Source: DASWJZ01 sp963846475 (lineage in GTDB: Bacteria; Pseudomonadota; Alphaproteobacteria; Rhizobiales; Afifellaceae). Taken from it: a stretch of DNA of 64,000 bases. Below are positions 16,657 to 26,704 of the stretch, piece by piece. The stretch covers positions 3,596,001 through 3,660,000 of the forward strand of contig CAWJVZ010000004.1 in NCBI GenBank assembly GCA_963846475.1, read 5' to 3'. How positions within the stretch are numbered: position 1 is the first letter of the stretch; every line of letters starts with the position of its first letter. Below the pieces are notes generated by a model that saw nothing but the letters and a program-made list of their open reading frames with translations, was not told the DNA's origin and made no database searches. A program made the translations under genes and the position numbers.

Positions 16657-17053
16657 TTGTCGGAATCCTCCTGAAATTCTTGTGGGCCGAGATCCGGCCG
16701 GTCGGGTCAGATCTAGTGCCGTGCTTGCAGCCGTTCCACGCGCCTGCCTGCCGGCTGAGGGGCACCTCTCTCGCCAACTCCGATTGCCAAGAGCCGGAGC
16801 ACGTTGCGGCATTTGCCGCAGGTGCGGCATCGTTCTGCCTGATCCTGCATAGCACCAACCGGCCCAGGGCAGGGCGCGGGCGGCGCAAAAACCTCGGCAC
16901 TGGCCTGCATCGGCGTCCTCCCTTAGGCGATTGTTGCTGCACATTCTAAGGGGCTGTTCGGTCATGAGTTGGCGCCGTACGGCAAAAACTGATACTGGAA
17001 TGGCGTTAGATGCTGCCCGGATGACCTACAAACGCTAGTGCGCGCGAAAGCCG
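16657..17053. promoter_or_regulatory. 397-bp divergent intergenic region between DUF1479 gene and araC-type gene
   Basis: This stretch must carry the promoters of both flanking divergent genes. I could not pick out convincing -35/-10 pairs. It contains an imperfect inverted motif GTTGCGGCATTTGCCGC (near 16803) and, on the minus strand, a small ORF with a good ribosome-binding site (listed separately). Confidence 0.45.
16713..16910 (-). CDS. Possible small Cys-containing ORF
   Basis: A 65-residue ORF beginning ATG at 16910, with AAGGGAGGA 6 bases upstream, a near-perfect ribosome-binding site. It contains CRTCGKC, a CxxCxxC arrangement that could bind metal, but is otherwise unrecognised. It lies just upstream of the DUF1479 gene on the same strand. 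It may be a leader peptide, a small metal-binding protein, or chance in high-GC DNA. Confidence 0.3.
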   Translation of the reverse strand: MQASAEVFAPPAPCPGPVGAMQDQAERCRTCGKCRNVLRLLAIGVGERGAPQPAGRRVERLQARH

Positions 17054-17917
17054 ATGCGTCCGCTGTTCGAGAAAGTCGCCGTGCCGCCCGGCTCGTCGTG
17101 GAGTTTTCTGAACCGGCGGCTCGACGACGGCATCCCGTTCCAGTGGCATTATCATCCGGAGTTCGAGCTGACGCTGACGCTGAACAGCCGCGGCCAGCGT
17201 TATATCGGCGACAGCATCGCCGACTATGAGGACGGCGACCTCGTCCTCCTCGGGCCGAACCTGCCGCACACCTGGTGCTCCTCGGAGCGGCTGCGCGATT
17301 CCGAGCCCCATATCGCCTTGGTGATGTGGTTCACCGAGGATTGGGCGGCCGGCATCACCGAGAGACTGGCGGAGATGCAGCCGGTCGCGGCGATGCTGGC
17401 GCGCGCCGGGCGCGGGATCGTATTCTCCAGGACGGCCGCGGAGAGCGCCCGCCCGATCATTGAAACGATCCCCTCCCGCGAGCCGACCGACCGGCTGCTC
17501 CGGCTGATGGAGGTGCTGACGCGCCTCGCCGGCGACGCGGATTGGCAGTGGCTCGCCGGCCCGGGCGCCGACCGCCAAAAAGTCGGCTCGCCCGACCAGC
17601 CGCGCATCGGCCGCGTGCTCGACCATATCCACGCGCATTATCGCGAGCGGATCAGCATCGAGACGCTCGCGGATGTCGCGGCGCTGAGCGTCTCGGGCTT
17701 CCACCGCCTGTTCCGGCGTCACACAAGGCTGACGGTCGGCGACTACGTTGCGGAGCTCCGCATCGGCCAGGCCTGCGCGCTCCTCGTCAATACGCGCCAG
17801 CCGATCGCCCACATTGCCGACGAGGTGGGCTATGCCAACCTGGCCAACTTCAATCGCCACTTCCGCGCGCTGAAAGGGCGGACGCCGCGACAATTCCGGC
17901 AAAGCTTCGGCAGGTAG
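17054..17917 (+). CDS. AraC-family transcriptional regulator
   Basis: A 287-residue protein with an N-terminal cupin-like sensing domain (HYHPEFELTLTLNSRGQRYI, GDLVLLGPNLPHTWCS) and a C-terminal double helix-turn-helix (about residues 190-285: ISIETLADVAALSVSGFHRL and IAHIADEVGYANLANFNRHF). The arrangement is typical of regulators sensing sugars or other small molecules. It is divergent from the DUF1479 oxygenase gene and probably activates it; the ligand is unknown. The last helix ends RTPRQFRQSFGR, as usual in the family. Confidence 0.85.
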   Translation: MRPLFEKVAVPPGSSWSFLNRRLDDGIPFQWHYHPEFELTLTLNSRGQRYIGDSIADYEDGDLVLLGPNLPHTWCSSERLRDSEPHIALVMWFTEDWAAGITERLAEMQPVAAMLARAGRGIVFSRTAAESARPIIETIPSREPTDRLLRLMEVLTRLAGDADWQWLAGPGADRQKVGSPDQPRIGRVLDHIHAHYRERISIETLADVAALSVSGFHRLFRRHTRLTVGDYVAELRIGQACALLVNTRQPIAHIADEVGYANLANFNRHFRALKGRTPRQFRQSFGR

Positions 17918-17929
17918 GCAAGCGTCGGC

Positions 17930-18772
17930 TCAGAGCCGCATCAGCGCGAGCCCGCAAACGACCATCGCGATGGAGGCAATGCGGATCGGCGTCAGCTTCT
18001 CGCCGAGCGCGATCATGCCGATCAGCGCGGCGAAGAGGATGCTGGTCTCCCGGAGCGCCGCCACGATCGGGATCGGCGCGACGGTGAAGGCCCAGATGAC
18101 GATCCAATAGGCGACGAGCGACAGGGCGCCGCCGAGGAGTCCGGCCATCCAGTTGGCGCGCCCGGTGGCGAAAACCTCGCGCCCTCTGATCAGGAGCATG
18201 AACGCGACGAACGGTACCGCCTCCAGGACGAAAAGCCAGATGACGTAATGGTGGGGGTTGCCGGCGGCGCGTGCGCCGAGTCCGTCGGCCAGCGTGTAGG
18301 CGGTGATGCACAGCGAGGTCGCGGCAACGTAGAAGAGCCCGCGCCGCGATTCGACGAGCACGCGCCAGCCGCGGTCCAGCGCCAGCGTCATGATGCCGAT
18401 GCCGAGGACGACGATCCCGACCATGCCGCTCGCGTCCACCGCCTCGTCGAGGACGAGCACTGAGATCGCCAGGGTCAGGAGCGGCGCCGAGCCGCGCACC
18501 AGCGGGTAGACCTTGCTGAGCTCGCCATGCGCGTAGGAGAGCGCCAAAAAAGTGTTGTAGCCGGTGTGGATGATTGTCGAGGCTATGACGAACGGCCATG
18601 CCGCCTGCGGCAGAACAGGGACGAAGAAAAGACCCGGCGCGGCCAGCAGCCCGCAGGCGCCGATGAGCAGCGTCATGGAGATCATCTTGTCGCCGCGCAT
18701 GCGGATGATGGCGTTCCACGAGGCGTGGCACAAAGCGGCGACGAGGACGGCGAAGGTGACCGTAGCTGTCAT
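17930..18772 (-). CDS. EamA/DMT-family membrane transporter
   Basis: A 280-residue protein with about ten hydrophobic segments in two repeated halves of the EamA type. Recognisable parts are CHASWNAIIRMRGDK after the first helix, SYAHGELSKVYPLVRGSAPL at the end of the first half, and LRETSILFAALIGMIALGEK at the end of the second. It is probably an inner-membrane exporter or importer of small metabolites; the substrate is unknown. It is convergent with the AraC gene and lies downstream of the ABC importer operon but 61 bases away, so co-transcription is possible. Confidence 0.82.
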   Translation of the reverse strand: MTATVTFAVLVAALCHASWNAIIRMRGDKMISMTLLIGACGLLAAPGLFFVPVLPQAAWPFVIASTIIHTGYNTFLALSYAHGELSKVYPLVRGSAPLLTLAISVLVLDEAVDASGMVGIVVLGIGIMTLALDRGWRVLVESRRGLFYVAATSLCITAYTLADGLGARAAGNPHHYVIWLFVLEAVPFVAFMLLIRGREVFATGRANWMAGLLGGALSLVAYWIVIWAFTVAPIPIVAALRETSILFAALIGMIALGEKLTPIRIASIAMVVCGLALMRL

Positions 18773-18833
18773 GAAGGTTTTCTATGCGGGTCTTTTAATG
18801 GCTGCTTGGCCGGGGCTGTAGCGCGCCGTAGCG

Positions 18834-19925
18834 CTATTCCGGGCCGGTCAGCGGCCCTTTCGCGCTGCCTTTCGCGCCGACTAGCGCCAGGCGCTCCGGC
18901 GCGAGCGTCACATGCACGGTCGCGCCGGGCTCGTGCCGCACCGCATCCTGCTGGGTAACGAAGAGCTCGCCGATCTCGGTGGCGAGCGTGTAATCCCAAT
19001 GCGAGCCGAGATAGGTCGCCTTGCGGATCTCGGCCGGCAAGGAATTCGGCGCCGGAGCGATCTGCAGCCGCACTGAGGACGGCCGCACGACAAGGATAGC
19101 CTGCTGCGGCTCCAGCGGGCTCGGCAGATCCAAGGTGAGCGGCCCCAGCCGCACCATCGCCTTGCCGTTCTGGCGTCCTACCACTTCGCAGCGGACCAGA
19201 TTAGCGCCGCCGATGAAGTCGGCGACGAACGCGTCCGCGGGACGCTCGTAAAGGTCGGCCGGGGAGCCCTCCTGGGCGATGGTGCCCTGGTTCATCACGA
19301 TGATGCGGTCGGATACCGCGAGCGCCTCCTCCTGGTCGTGGGTGACGTAGACGGAAGTGAGGCCAAGTCCTTGCTGCAGCTCGCGGATGTCGTCGCGCAT
19401 GCGCCGCCTGAGCTTGGCGTCCAGGTTCGAGAGCGGCTCGTCGAAAAGGAGCACACGCGGTTCCAGCACCAAAGCGCGGGCGCAGGCGACGCGCTGCTGC
19501 TGGCCGCCGGAAAGCTCTGAGGGCAGCCGCTCCTCGTAGCCTTCGAGCCCGACAAGCCGCAGCCCCTCCTCTGCCTTCTCGCGCTGCACCGCCTTGGGCA
19601 GTCCGGCGAGGCCGTAGGAGACGTTCTCCATCACATTCATGTGCGGGAAGAGCGCATAGGACTGGAACACCATGCTGACGTCGCGCGCGCTCGGCGGCAG
19701 CCGCGTGACGTCCTCGCCGCCGATGAGGATTTTTCCGGCGCTGGGCACCTCCAGGCCGGCGATCATCCGCAACGTCGTCGTCTTGCCGCAGCCGGAGGGG
19801 CCGAGCAGGGTGACGAGATGGCCCGCCTCGATCGTGAAGGAGACCGCGTCGACGGCGGTCACGTCGCCGTAGCGCTTGGTGATCGCGCGCACCTCGACCG
19901 GCGCGGAGCGGGCGGCAATGGTCAT
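18834..19925 (-). CDS. ABC transporter ATP-binding protein, Fe3+/spermidine (FbpC/PotA) type
   Basis: A 363-residue ATPase. It has Walker A GPSGCGKTTT, the Q-loop at VFQSYALFPHM, signature LSGGQQQRVACARAL, Walker B VLLFDEPLSNLDA and switch His in VTHDQEEAL. The C-terminal ~110 residues form a TOBE-like regulatory domain (ILVVRPSSVRLQI). Its ATG overlaps the permease stop codon (ATGA), so the two are translationally coupled. With the two-domain permease and FbpA-like binding protein it forms a complete importer of the ferric-iron type. Iron is likely but unproven; related systems carry aminoethylphosphonate or other compounds. Confidence 0.85.
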   Translation of the reverse strand: MTIAARSAPVEVRAITKRYGDVTAVDAVSFTIEAGHLVTLLGPSGCGKTTTLRMIAGLEVPSAGKILIGGEDVTRLPPSARDVSMVFQSYALFPHMNVMENVSYGLAGLPKAVQREKAEEGLRLVGLEGYEERLPSELSGGQQQRVACARALVLEPRVLLFDEPLSNLDAKLRRRMRDDIRELQQGLGLTSVYVTHDQEEALAVSDRIIVMNQGTIAQEGSPADLYERPADAFVADFIGGANLVRCEVVGRQNGKAMVRLGPLTLDLPSPLEPQQAILVVRPSSVRLQIAPAPNSLPAEIRKATYLGSHWDYTLATEIGELFVTQQDAVRHEPGATVHVTLAPERLALVGAKGSAKGPLTGPE

Positions 19926-22120
19926 GCGAAGCGCTCCTCGATGCCGCGCGCCAGCAGCGGCCGGCGCGAGAGCTGCCGCTTTCCGACGCCCAGCTGGATG
20001 AGGCCGATCACCAGCATCATGAAGACGATGAGCACGGAGCTGTAGGCGATCGCCACGCCGAAATCGGAGATCTCGACGCGGCCGACGATATAGGAGGTGG
20101 CGAGGTTGTATTTGGCGCTGACCAGGAAGATTACGGCGCTGACCGAGGTGATGGCGCGCACGAAGGAGTAGACGAGCGCCGCCACGATGGCGGGCCGGAG
20201 CAGCGGCAGTATTACCCGCCGGACCGTGCCGAAGCTGCCGTGGCGGAGCGTCAACGAGCATTCGTCGAGGCTCTTGTCGATCTGGCTCATGGTGGCGATG
20301 CCGGCGCGGATCGAGACGGGCATGTTGCGGAAGACGAAGCAGATGACGAGGATGATGCCGGTGCCGGTGAGGAGGATCGGCGGCACGTTGAAGGCGAGGA
20401 TGTAGCTGACGCCGATCACCGTGCCGGGGATGGCGAAGCTCAGCATGGTCATGAACTCGAAGGTGGAGCGGCCGGCGAAGCGCTGCCGGTTGAGGATATA
20501 GGCGGTCAGCAGCCCGAGGGCGGCGGTGAGCGGCGCGGCAATGCCGGCGAGCACGATGGTGGTGAAGAAGGACGGCCAGGCGCGGCCGGTCCAAAGGAAA
20601 CCGCTCTCGGTCGATTCGATGCCGAAGGCGGTGACGTAGTGTTTCAGGGTCGGCGTGTTGTCGATCCCTAGCGATTCGACGAAGCCGCCAGCCAAAATCA
20701 GCGCGTAGAGCAGGAAGGTGAAGACCAGCCAGGGTATCGTGGTGGCGTAGACGAGCTTGCGGACACCATCCGGCAGCTCGGCGGGCAGGCCGGAATCGCC
20801 TTTCCCCGCCATGGTGGTGTAGGAGCGGCGCCCGAGCCACCGCTGCTGCAGGAAGAAGGCGCCGAGCGTCAGCGACAGCAGCACGATGGCGAGCGCCGCG
20901 GCGCGGCCGGGATCGTTCTGCGAGCCTACAACGGCGAAGAAGATGTCGGTGGAGAGCACGTCGAAATTGCCGCCGAGCACCAGCGGGTTGCCGAAATCGG
21001 CGAGGCTTTCGACGAAGCCGATGAGGAAGGCGTTGGCGAGGCCGGGCCGCATCAGCGGCCAAGTCACGGTGCGGAAGGTGCGCCAACGGTCCGCCCGCAG
21101 CGTCTGCGCCGCCTCTTCCATCGACGGGCTGACGCCCTGCACGACGCCGGCGAGGACCAGATAGGCGATCGGCGTGAAGGCGAGGACCTGCACGATTACG
21201 AGACCCTCGAAGCCATAGATCCAGCGGCCCAGCCGGATGCCGAACCAGTCCTGGAGCGCCACCGTCGCGATGCCGCTTCGCCCGAACAGCAGGATGATGC
21301 CGAGGCCGATGACGAAAGGCGGCGTGATCACCGGCAGAACGGTCAGCACGTTGAGAAGGCGCTTGGCGCGGAAATTCGTCCGGTGGGCGAGAAGCGCGAA
21401 AGCGAGGCCGAGCAGGGTCGTGAGCACGCCGACCACGACGGCCAGCGCCAGGCTGTTCCAGACCACGCCGCAGCTTCGTCCGCCGGACAGGCAGGAGAAA
21501 GTCCAGATGTCGGGCGCCAGGAGCCGGGAGAGAAAGGCGGAGGCGGAAATGCCGCCGTCCTCGCCGATCGCCGCAGCGAAGAGGACCTTGGCGACGGGAA
21601 AGAAGACAAAAATGCCGATCGAGCCGACGATCAGCCCGATCGAGGAGATGACGAAGACGTCCCCGCGCATGGCGCCGCGCCGGGCCAGGCCGATGGTGGA
21701 CGAGGAAGAGCAAGGATGTGCCGGCGAGGAGGGCGCCATAGCCCATTCCCACCTGCGGCTCGACAGGGCCGAACAGGGCCTCCAGCGCCGCGAAGTTCCA
21801 GCCCCTGAGACCGATCGCAAAGCCCTCGGCGAATAGCCAGACGAGGCCGAACGCACCCGAGACGATCACGATAGCGGCGGCGAGCGGATCTTCGCTGCGT
21901 CGCCCGAGCAACAAGGAGCGGCGGGACAAAGGCCAGGAGAATCGGCCAGAGCCAGACTCGATCGTGCTGGAGCGCCTGCAGAACGGCCGGCGCCGCATCG
22001 GGCTCGCCAAATCGTCGAAGCCAGTCGAAGGACCAGAAGGTCGGCTCGACCGCGTACCAGGGCAGCGAGGAGAAGCGCGGCCCACCCCACGGCCAGCCAG
22101 AAGACCAGCGGATTGCGCAT
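19922..22120 (-). CDS. ABC transporter two-domain permease (FbpB type), frameshifts near N-terminus
   Basis: About 730 residues containing two BPD-type permease domains in tandem, the hallmark of FbpB-like permeases. EAA-like motifs are visible in GVSPSMEEAAQTLRADRWRT and MSQIDKSLDECSLTLRHGSF. The N-terminal ~150 residues lie in three frames (shifts near 22075, 21925 and 21700): MRNPLVFWLAVGWAALLLAA, LPWYAVEPTFWSFDW, SEDPLAAAIVIVSGAFGLVW, then ARRGAMRGDVFVISS. Homopolymer-type indels are likely. The start at 22120 is tentative. It is the second gene of a binding protein - permease - ATPase operon. Confidence 0.8.
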
Positions 22121-22150
22121 CAGCTCATTGGGGTCAGGCCGAACGAAGGG

Positions 22151-22180
22151 GGCCGGCGGGAGCCGAAGCCGCCGCCGGCC
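22151..22180 (-). promoter_or_regulatory. Hairpin between binding-protein and permease genes
   Basis: GGCCGGCGG (22151-22159) pairs with CCGCCGGCC (22172-22180), a 9-bp all-GC stem with a 12-base loop, placed between the substrate-binding and permease genes. Such hairpins after the first gene of an importer operon commonly protect the binding-protein mRNA or attenuate downstream transcription. No U-tract follows. Confidence 0.45.
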
Positions 22181-22191
22181 GGGCAATTATG

Positions 22192-23226
22192 TCAGTTGGC
22201 GCCGATCTCGGCGTCCCACTTGGAGAGCAGGCGCTTGCGCTCGTCGGACGACCCGAACTTGGCGAAATCGTAGTCGATCAGCTTGATCTTGGTGACGTCA
22301 GGGGCGCCTTCTGGAAGCGGGGCGTTCTTGTTGGACGGCAGCTGGAACGCATTGGCCTGTGCTCCGAGCTTCTGCGCGTCGGCCGTCAGCGCCCAGTCGT
22401 ACCACTTCTTGGCGTTCTCCGGATTCGGTCCGCCCTTGATGATGCTCATCGAGCCGACCTCGAAGCCGGTGCCCTCGCACGGGGAGACCGTCACCAGCGG
22501 CGCATTCGACGTCACCACCGGCGTCAGCAGATCGTGCTGGAAGGTGATGCCGATGAGCGTCTCGCCGCGCGCCGCCGCCTGCGACGGCGCCGCGCCGGAT
22601 TTGGTGTATTGGTTGACGTTCTTGTCGCATGCGCCTTCAGGAATTCGAAGGCCTTGTCCTCGCCCTTGAGCTGCACCAGCGTGGCAAGGAAGGTGTAGGC
22701 CGTTCCCGAGGAGTTCGGATTGGCGATCTGCACCTCGCCCTCGTATTCCGGCTTGGCGAGGTCCGCCCAGCATTGCGGCGCGTTCGAGACCCTTCTCCTC
22801 GAGGAGGTCGGAATTGTAGCCGAAGCCGAGCGCGCCGAGATAGATGCCGACGGTCTTGCCGCCCGCCGTCTTGTGCTGCGCGACCGCCCAGTCGTGCAAT
22901 TCGCCCATCATCGGCGAATCATAGGCGACGGTCAGGTCCTCTTCGGCCGCCTGCAGATGCGGATCGCCGGTGCCGCCCCACCAGATATCGCCCTGCGGAT
23001 TGGCGGCTTCGGCCTGGATCTGCGCAAAGGTCTCGCCGGAGCTCTTGCGGGTCATCGACACGTTGATGCCGGTCGCCTTCTGGAACTCGTTGACCATCAG
23101 CTGGCACCACTCTTCCTGCGGCGAGCAGTAGACGACGAGGTTTCCCTGCGCGGCCGCCGGGCCGCTTGCGGCGAGGCTGCCGAGCACGACGGAGCCGGCA
23201 AGGGCGAGAATTGTTCTGAACTTCAT
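22192..23226 (-). CDS. ABC transporter substrate-binding protein, Fe3+ (FbpA/AfuA) type, two compensating frameshifts
   Basis: A 344-residue exported protein with the signal peptide MKFRTILALAGSVVLGSLAA...AAAQG, followed by LVVYCSPQEEWCQLMVNEFQ, typical of family-1 binding proteins for ferric iron. Between about 22785 and 22630 the proper sequence lies in another frame (CWADLAKPEYEGEVQIANPN, SSGTAYTFLATLVQLKGEDK), and the long frame stays open by chance, giving a garbled middle of ~50 residues. The end (DFAKFGSSDERKRLLSKWDA) is normal. It is the first gene of the importer operon. Confidence 0.82.
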   Translation of the reverse strand: MKFRTILALAGSVVLGSLAASGPAAAQGNLVVYCSPQEEWCQLMVNEFQKATGINVSMTRKSSGETFAQIQAEAANPQGDIWWGGTGDPHLQAAEEDLTVAYDSPMMGELHDWAVAQHKTAGGKTVGIYLGALGFGYNSDLLEEKGLERAAMLGGPRQAGIRGRGADRQSELLGNGLHLPCHAGAAQGRGQGLRIPEGACDKNVNQYTKSGAAPSQAAARGETLIGITFQHDLLTPVVTSNAPLVTVSPCEGTGFEVGSMSIIKGGPNPENAKKWYDWALTADAQKLGAQANAFQLPSNKNAPLPEGAPDVTKIKLIDYDFAKFGSSDERKRLLSKWDAEIGAN

Positions 23227-23363
23227 CTGCTTCCTCCCATTTTCCTGCCGCGTTCCGGGGAAAATGCCCGCCGGGCAGGTGTCACATGGCTGTCATATTG
23301 ACGGAATGAACGTTGCACGGCCAGTGTGAATTCGCCGAGTCGTTTCCGAAGAAGCCCATCTCC

Positions 23364-24159
23364 GTGTCACCCTCAGACCTCGACCTCCGCCTGCGGGTGG
23401 CGCAAGCCGTCGTGCGCGAGGCGGGGCAGCTCGCCGCCGACTATTTTGCCAGGCGCGCAACGCTCACGATCGACCGCAAAGGGGCGCAGGACCTGGTCAG
23501 CATCGCCGACCGCAGCTGCGAGGACCTGATCGTCGCCGGCCTGTCCGCTTTGTTCCCGGACGATTCCTTCCTCGGCGAGGAGGGCGGGGTGCGCAAGCCC
23601 GGCGGCGAAGCGCGTCTGGGTGATCGACCCGATCGACGGGACGCACAATTTCCTCACCGGCGTGCCGTTCTGGTGCATTTCGCTCGCCCTCGTCGTCGCC
23701 GGCGAAGCGGTGCTCGGGCTAATCTATCATCCGGCCGAGGACGAGCTGTTCTCCGCGCGAAGCGGCGGCGGCGCGTTCCTCAACGGCGTGCCGATGAAGG
23801 TGAGCGGCGAGACCGACGTCACCCGCGCCCGCATCGGCATCGGATTCAGCTATCGCCGGCCGGTTGCCGACCATGTGCGAACGGTCGAGGCGCTGCTTTC
23901 CGCGGGTTGCGAATATCTTCGCCTCGGTTCCGGCGCCCTTGGCCTCGCCTACACAGCGGCCGGCCGATTCGACGGCTATTGGGAGCGCCACACCAATTCC
24001 TGGGATGCGGCGGCGGGGCTCGTCCTGGTGCGCGAGGCCGGTGGCTGGACCAACGACTTTCTGGGCGGCGCCGGTCTCATGAAGGGCAGCGAGATACTCG
24101 CCGCCACACCGGCGCTGGTGGACCCTCTGGCGCGGCTTACCGGCTTTCAGAGGCTATGA
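23364..24159 (+). CDS. Inositol-monophosphatase family phosphatase, one frameshift
   Basis: About 264 residues. Metal-binding motifs of the family are present: FLGEEGG, WVIDPIDGTHNF and NSWDAAAGLVLVREAG. The family dephosphorylates inositol phosphate, histidinol phosphate (HisN type) or similar sugars using Mg2+. A frameshift near 23612 separates the N-terminal 83 residues from the rest. The start is uncertain; GTG at 23364 (VSPSDLDLRLRVAQ) suits the family length better than the TTG at 23313. It is convergent with the Na/Pi transporter gene, the stops overlapping by 6 bases. The exact substrate cannot be told. Confidence 0.8.
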
Positions 24160-25800
24160 CGCGAGCCGGGTCGGCTTGAGCACGCCTTTCCGCTCCAGGA
24201 GCGGATAGGCCGTCGCCGCGATATGCGCCTCGATGCGCTTCAGGTCGCGCACGACATCGAGATGCAGCCCGCTCGTTTCGATCGAGGCGACCCGGCCCTC
24301 GCGCACCCGGGCGAAATGCTTTTCCGTCGAGATCCGCTCCAGGTCGCGGAACTGCTCCTTCTCGGCGACGAGCCGGCGCGCCGCTGCGACGTCGCTGGAC
24401 ATGAAGACGGCCACGGCGAGCCTCAGATGCTCCAGGAGCTGCGCATACATGGCATCGATCTCCGCCATGCCTTCGGGCGACAGGCTGAGCTTCAGCCGCA
24501 TGCGCTTGGCGGCGAGCTCGGTAAGGTTCTTGTCGATGATGTCGCCGATATGCTCCAGGTTGATGGCGAAGGCTTGGATCTCGGTGAGCCGGCGCGCCTC
24601 CGTCTCGCTCAGGTTCTCGCGGGCGATCGCCGCGATATAGCGCTGCAGCGCCTCGTGCAGGCGGTCGACGATGTCGTCCATCCGGCTCGCCTCGGCCACG
24701 CGGTGGCGATCGTCGCCGTGCAGGGCCTCGTGCGTGCAGGCGAGCATCTTTTCGACGACATCGACGAGACGAAGCGTCTCGCGCGCGGCGTTGGCGAGCG
24801 CCACGGCCGGCGTGCCAAGCGCCGCCTGGTCGAGATAGAGCGGCTTGGCCGGATCGTTGGCGGCGGGACCGGCAGGCAGCAGCCGCACCAGCAGCACGGC
24901 GATCCACGGCAGGAGGCCGATGAAGAGCGCCGCCACGCCAAGATTGAAGGCGGTGTGGAAATTGGCGGCGAGACGGCCCGGATCGCCATCGACGTGCGCC
25001 AGCCATCCGCCGATCTGGTCGATGAACGGCAGGACGAGGAGCGTGCCGATCAGCCGCGTGGCCAGATTGCCCAGCGGCAGCCTCAGCTTGACTGGATCGC
25101 CGGCGGTTCCCTCCAGCACCGGGTTGATGGCGCTGCCGATATTGGCGCCGAGCACCATGGCGAGCGTCGCTTCCGGCCCGATCAGGCCCGAGGCGGCGAG
25201 CGAAATCACCGCCAGCACCACGACGACGCTCGAATGCGCCGCCCAGGTGAGCGCCGCGGCGGCGACGAGATTGAGGAGCGGCTCGCGGGTGACGGCGGCA
25301 AGCAGCGTGCGGACCTGCGCAGAATCCTCGCTCGGCCGCACCGCCTCGCTGAGGAGATGCAGCGACAGAAGCATGAGCCCGAGTCCGATCGCCACGCGGC
25401 CGAGATCGCCGAAGCGCGTGCCCTTGGCGCGGCGGAAGATGAGGACGCCGATGGCAATCAGCACCGGAAAAATCAGCGTCACGTCGAAAGAGAGCACCTG
25501 GACGATCAACGTCGTGCCCACGTTGGCGCCGAGCATGATGGCGAGCGCCGGGACGAGGTCGACCGCGCCGGTGCCGGCGAAAGACATCGCCATAAGCGCC
25601 GTTGCCGTGCTCGACTGCAGCACCGCAGTGACACCGAGGCCGACGAGGAAGGCGTGGAAACGCGTCCTGAGCCCGCGTCCGAGAATCCTGCGCAGGTCGG
25701 AGCCGAAAACCCGCGTGACGCCGCTCTGCACCATGTGGATGCCCCACAGGAGGAGCGCGATTTCACCGACAATGTTGATGAGGAGGTGCGTCGCGGTCAT
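24154..25800 (-). CDS. Na+/phosphate cotransporter family protein (NptA/YjbB type) with PhoU-like tail
   Basis: A 548-residue protein. The N-terminal ~330 residues contain two Na_Pi_cotrans repeats, with the family QSS motif in VLQSSTATALMAMSF and ALTWAAHSSVVVVLAVIS, and about eight membrane segments. The C-terminal ~200 residues are helical and PhoU-like (RLTEIQAFAINLEHIGDIID). E. coli YjbB of this family exports phosphate when levels are high; others import it with sodium. Direction here is unknown. It is monocistronic. Confidence 0.87.
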   Translation of the reverse strand: MTATHLLINIVGEIALLLWGIHMVQSGVTRVFGSDLRRILGRGLRTRFHAFLVGLGVTAVLQSSTATALMAMSFAGTGAVDLVPALAIMLGANVGTTLIVQVLSFDVTLIFPVLIAIGVLIFRRAKGTRFGDLGRVAIGLGLMLLSLHLLSEAVRPSEDSAQVRTLLAAVTREPLLNLVAAAALTWAAHSSVVVVLAVISLAASGLIGPEATLAMVLGANIGSAINPVLEGTAGDPVKLRLPLGNLATRLIGTLLVLPFIDQIGGWLAHVDGDPGRLAANFHTAFNLGVAALFIGLLPWIAVLLVRLLPAGPAANDPAKPLYLDQAALGTPAVALANAARETLRLVDVVEKMLACTHEALHGDDRHRVAEASRMDDIVDRLHEALQRYIAAIARENLSETEARRLTEIQAFAINLEHIGDIIDKNLTELAAKRMRLKLSLSPEGMAEIDAMYAQLLEHLRLAVAVFMSSDVAAARRLVAEKEQFRDLERISTEKHFARVREGRVASIETSGLHLDVVRDLKRIEAHIAATAYPLLERKGVLKPTRLAS

Positions 25801-25953
25801 TCGACTTCTTGCTTTTGGTCAGCCCGCCGGGGGCTGGAACGATTACCGGGGCGGCAGGGTCGAAGATCTGTCGCGAAAGGCTGAAACGATTGAAGCTTAA
25901 GCGCCTTTCCACGGCCTTACCAGACGCAGCGCGCTTATTCGCCTCCGCAGGCG

Positions 25954-26590
25954 TTACGCGCCGATGAGGCGGCGCGGGCCGCTGACGAAGCGATTGCCGC
26001 GCTCGAAGAAGCGGAGCGGCCGCTCCGCCTCCTTGGTGATGCCGATCCGGGTCGCGGCCACGATATCCCGCGGCTTCCGGACCGGCGTGCCCAGACAGAG
26101 CGCGCCGGCGCCGCAGAGATCCGCGCCATCTTCGGCGAGCGTGATCCGCATCGCCGCGGCGAGCCGGCCCGGCCCGCGTGCCAAGTCGAGGAGCTTCTCG
26201 GATCCGCGGTTGCGGCGCATGGCGTCGATGCCCTCGAGCGGCTCGAGCGCGCGGATGAGCACGCCGGCCCCCACGCCCGGCGTTTCGCTGGCGACGTTGA
26301 GCACCGGCCAGCTTCCATAGGCGATGTAGACGTAGGCATGGCCGCGCTCCAGGAACATTGAGCGGTTCCGCCGTGTCTCGCCGCGGAAAGCATGGCTGGC
26401 GGCGTCGTCGAGCACATAAGCCTCGGTCTCGACGATACGGCCGCTCAGGCGCCCCCCGTCCACCTCGTGGACGAGCGTGGTGCCGATGAGGAAGCGCGCC
26501 AGCGCCTCCGTGTCGGCGGGAAGCTCCTCGCGCCGGAGACGCTGTACGGGTTCAGCAGAAATGGCGGAAGGCTGAGTTCGGACGCGGCAT
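25954..26590 (-). CDS. 3-methyladenine DNA glycosylase, Mpg/AAG type, one frameshift
   Basis: About 210 residues of the AAG family: GRIVETEAYVLDDAASHAFR contains the active-site Glu, and GHAYVYIAYGSWPVLNVASE and DLARGPGRLAAAMRI are the usual substrate-pocket segments. It removes alkylated purines in base-excision repair. The frame with MPRPNSAFRHF at 26590 shifts near 26560 into SAEPVQRLRREELPADTEAL; without the shift the only in-frame start is GTG at 26463, which would cut off the conserved N-terminus. Function is confident from family motifs. Confidence 0.78.
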
Positions 26591-26704
26591 CACCCCTTTG
26601 CAGTCCAGCGGCATGGCATCGTATTGGAAACCGGCACTCGCGGGCGAGGGGAAATCAATTGCCCTATGGTGCCCAGCGGCATTGAAGGGCCGGAGAGTTG
26701 ACCG

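Noticed and set aside
24223..25884. 553-codon plus-strand open frame opposite the Na/Pi transporter
   Set aside because: High-GC antisense shadow: Arg/His/Gly-rich translation with no family features, while the minus strand encodes a clear transporter over the same span.
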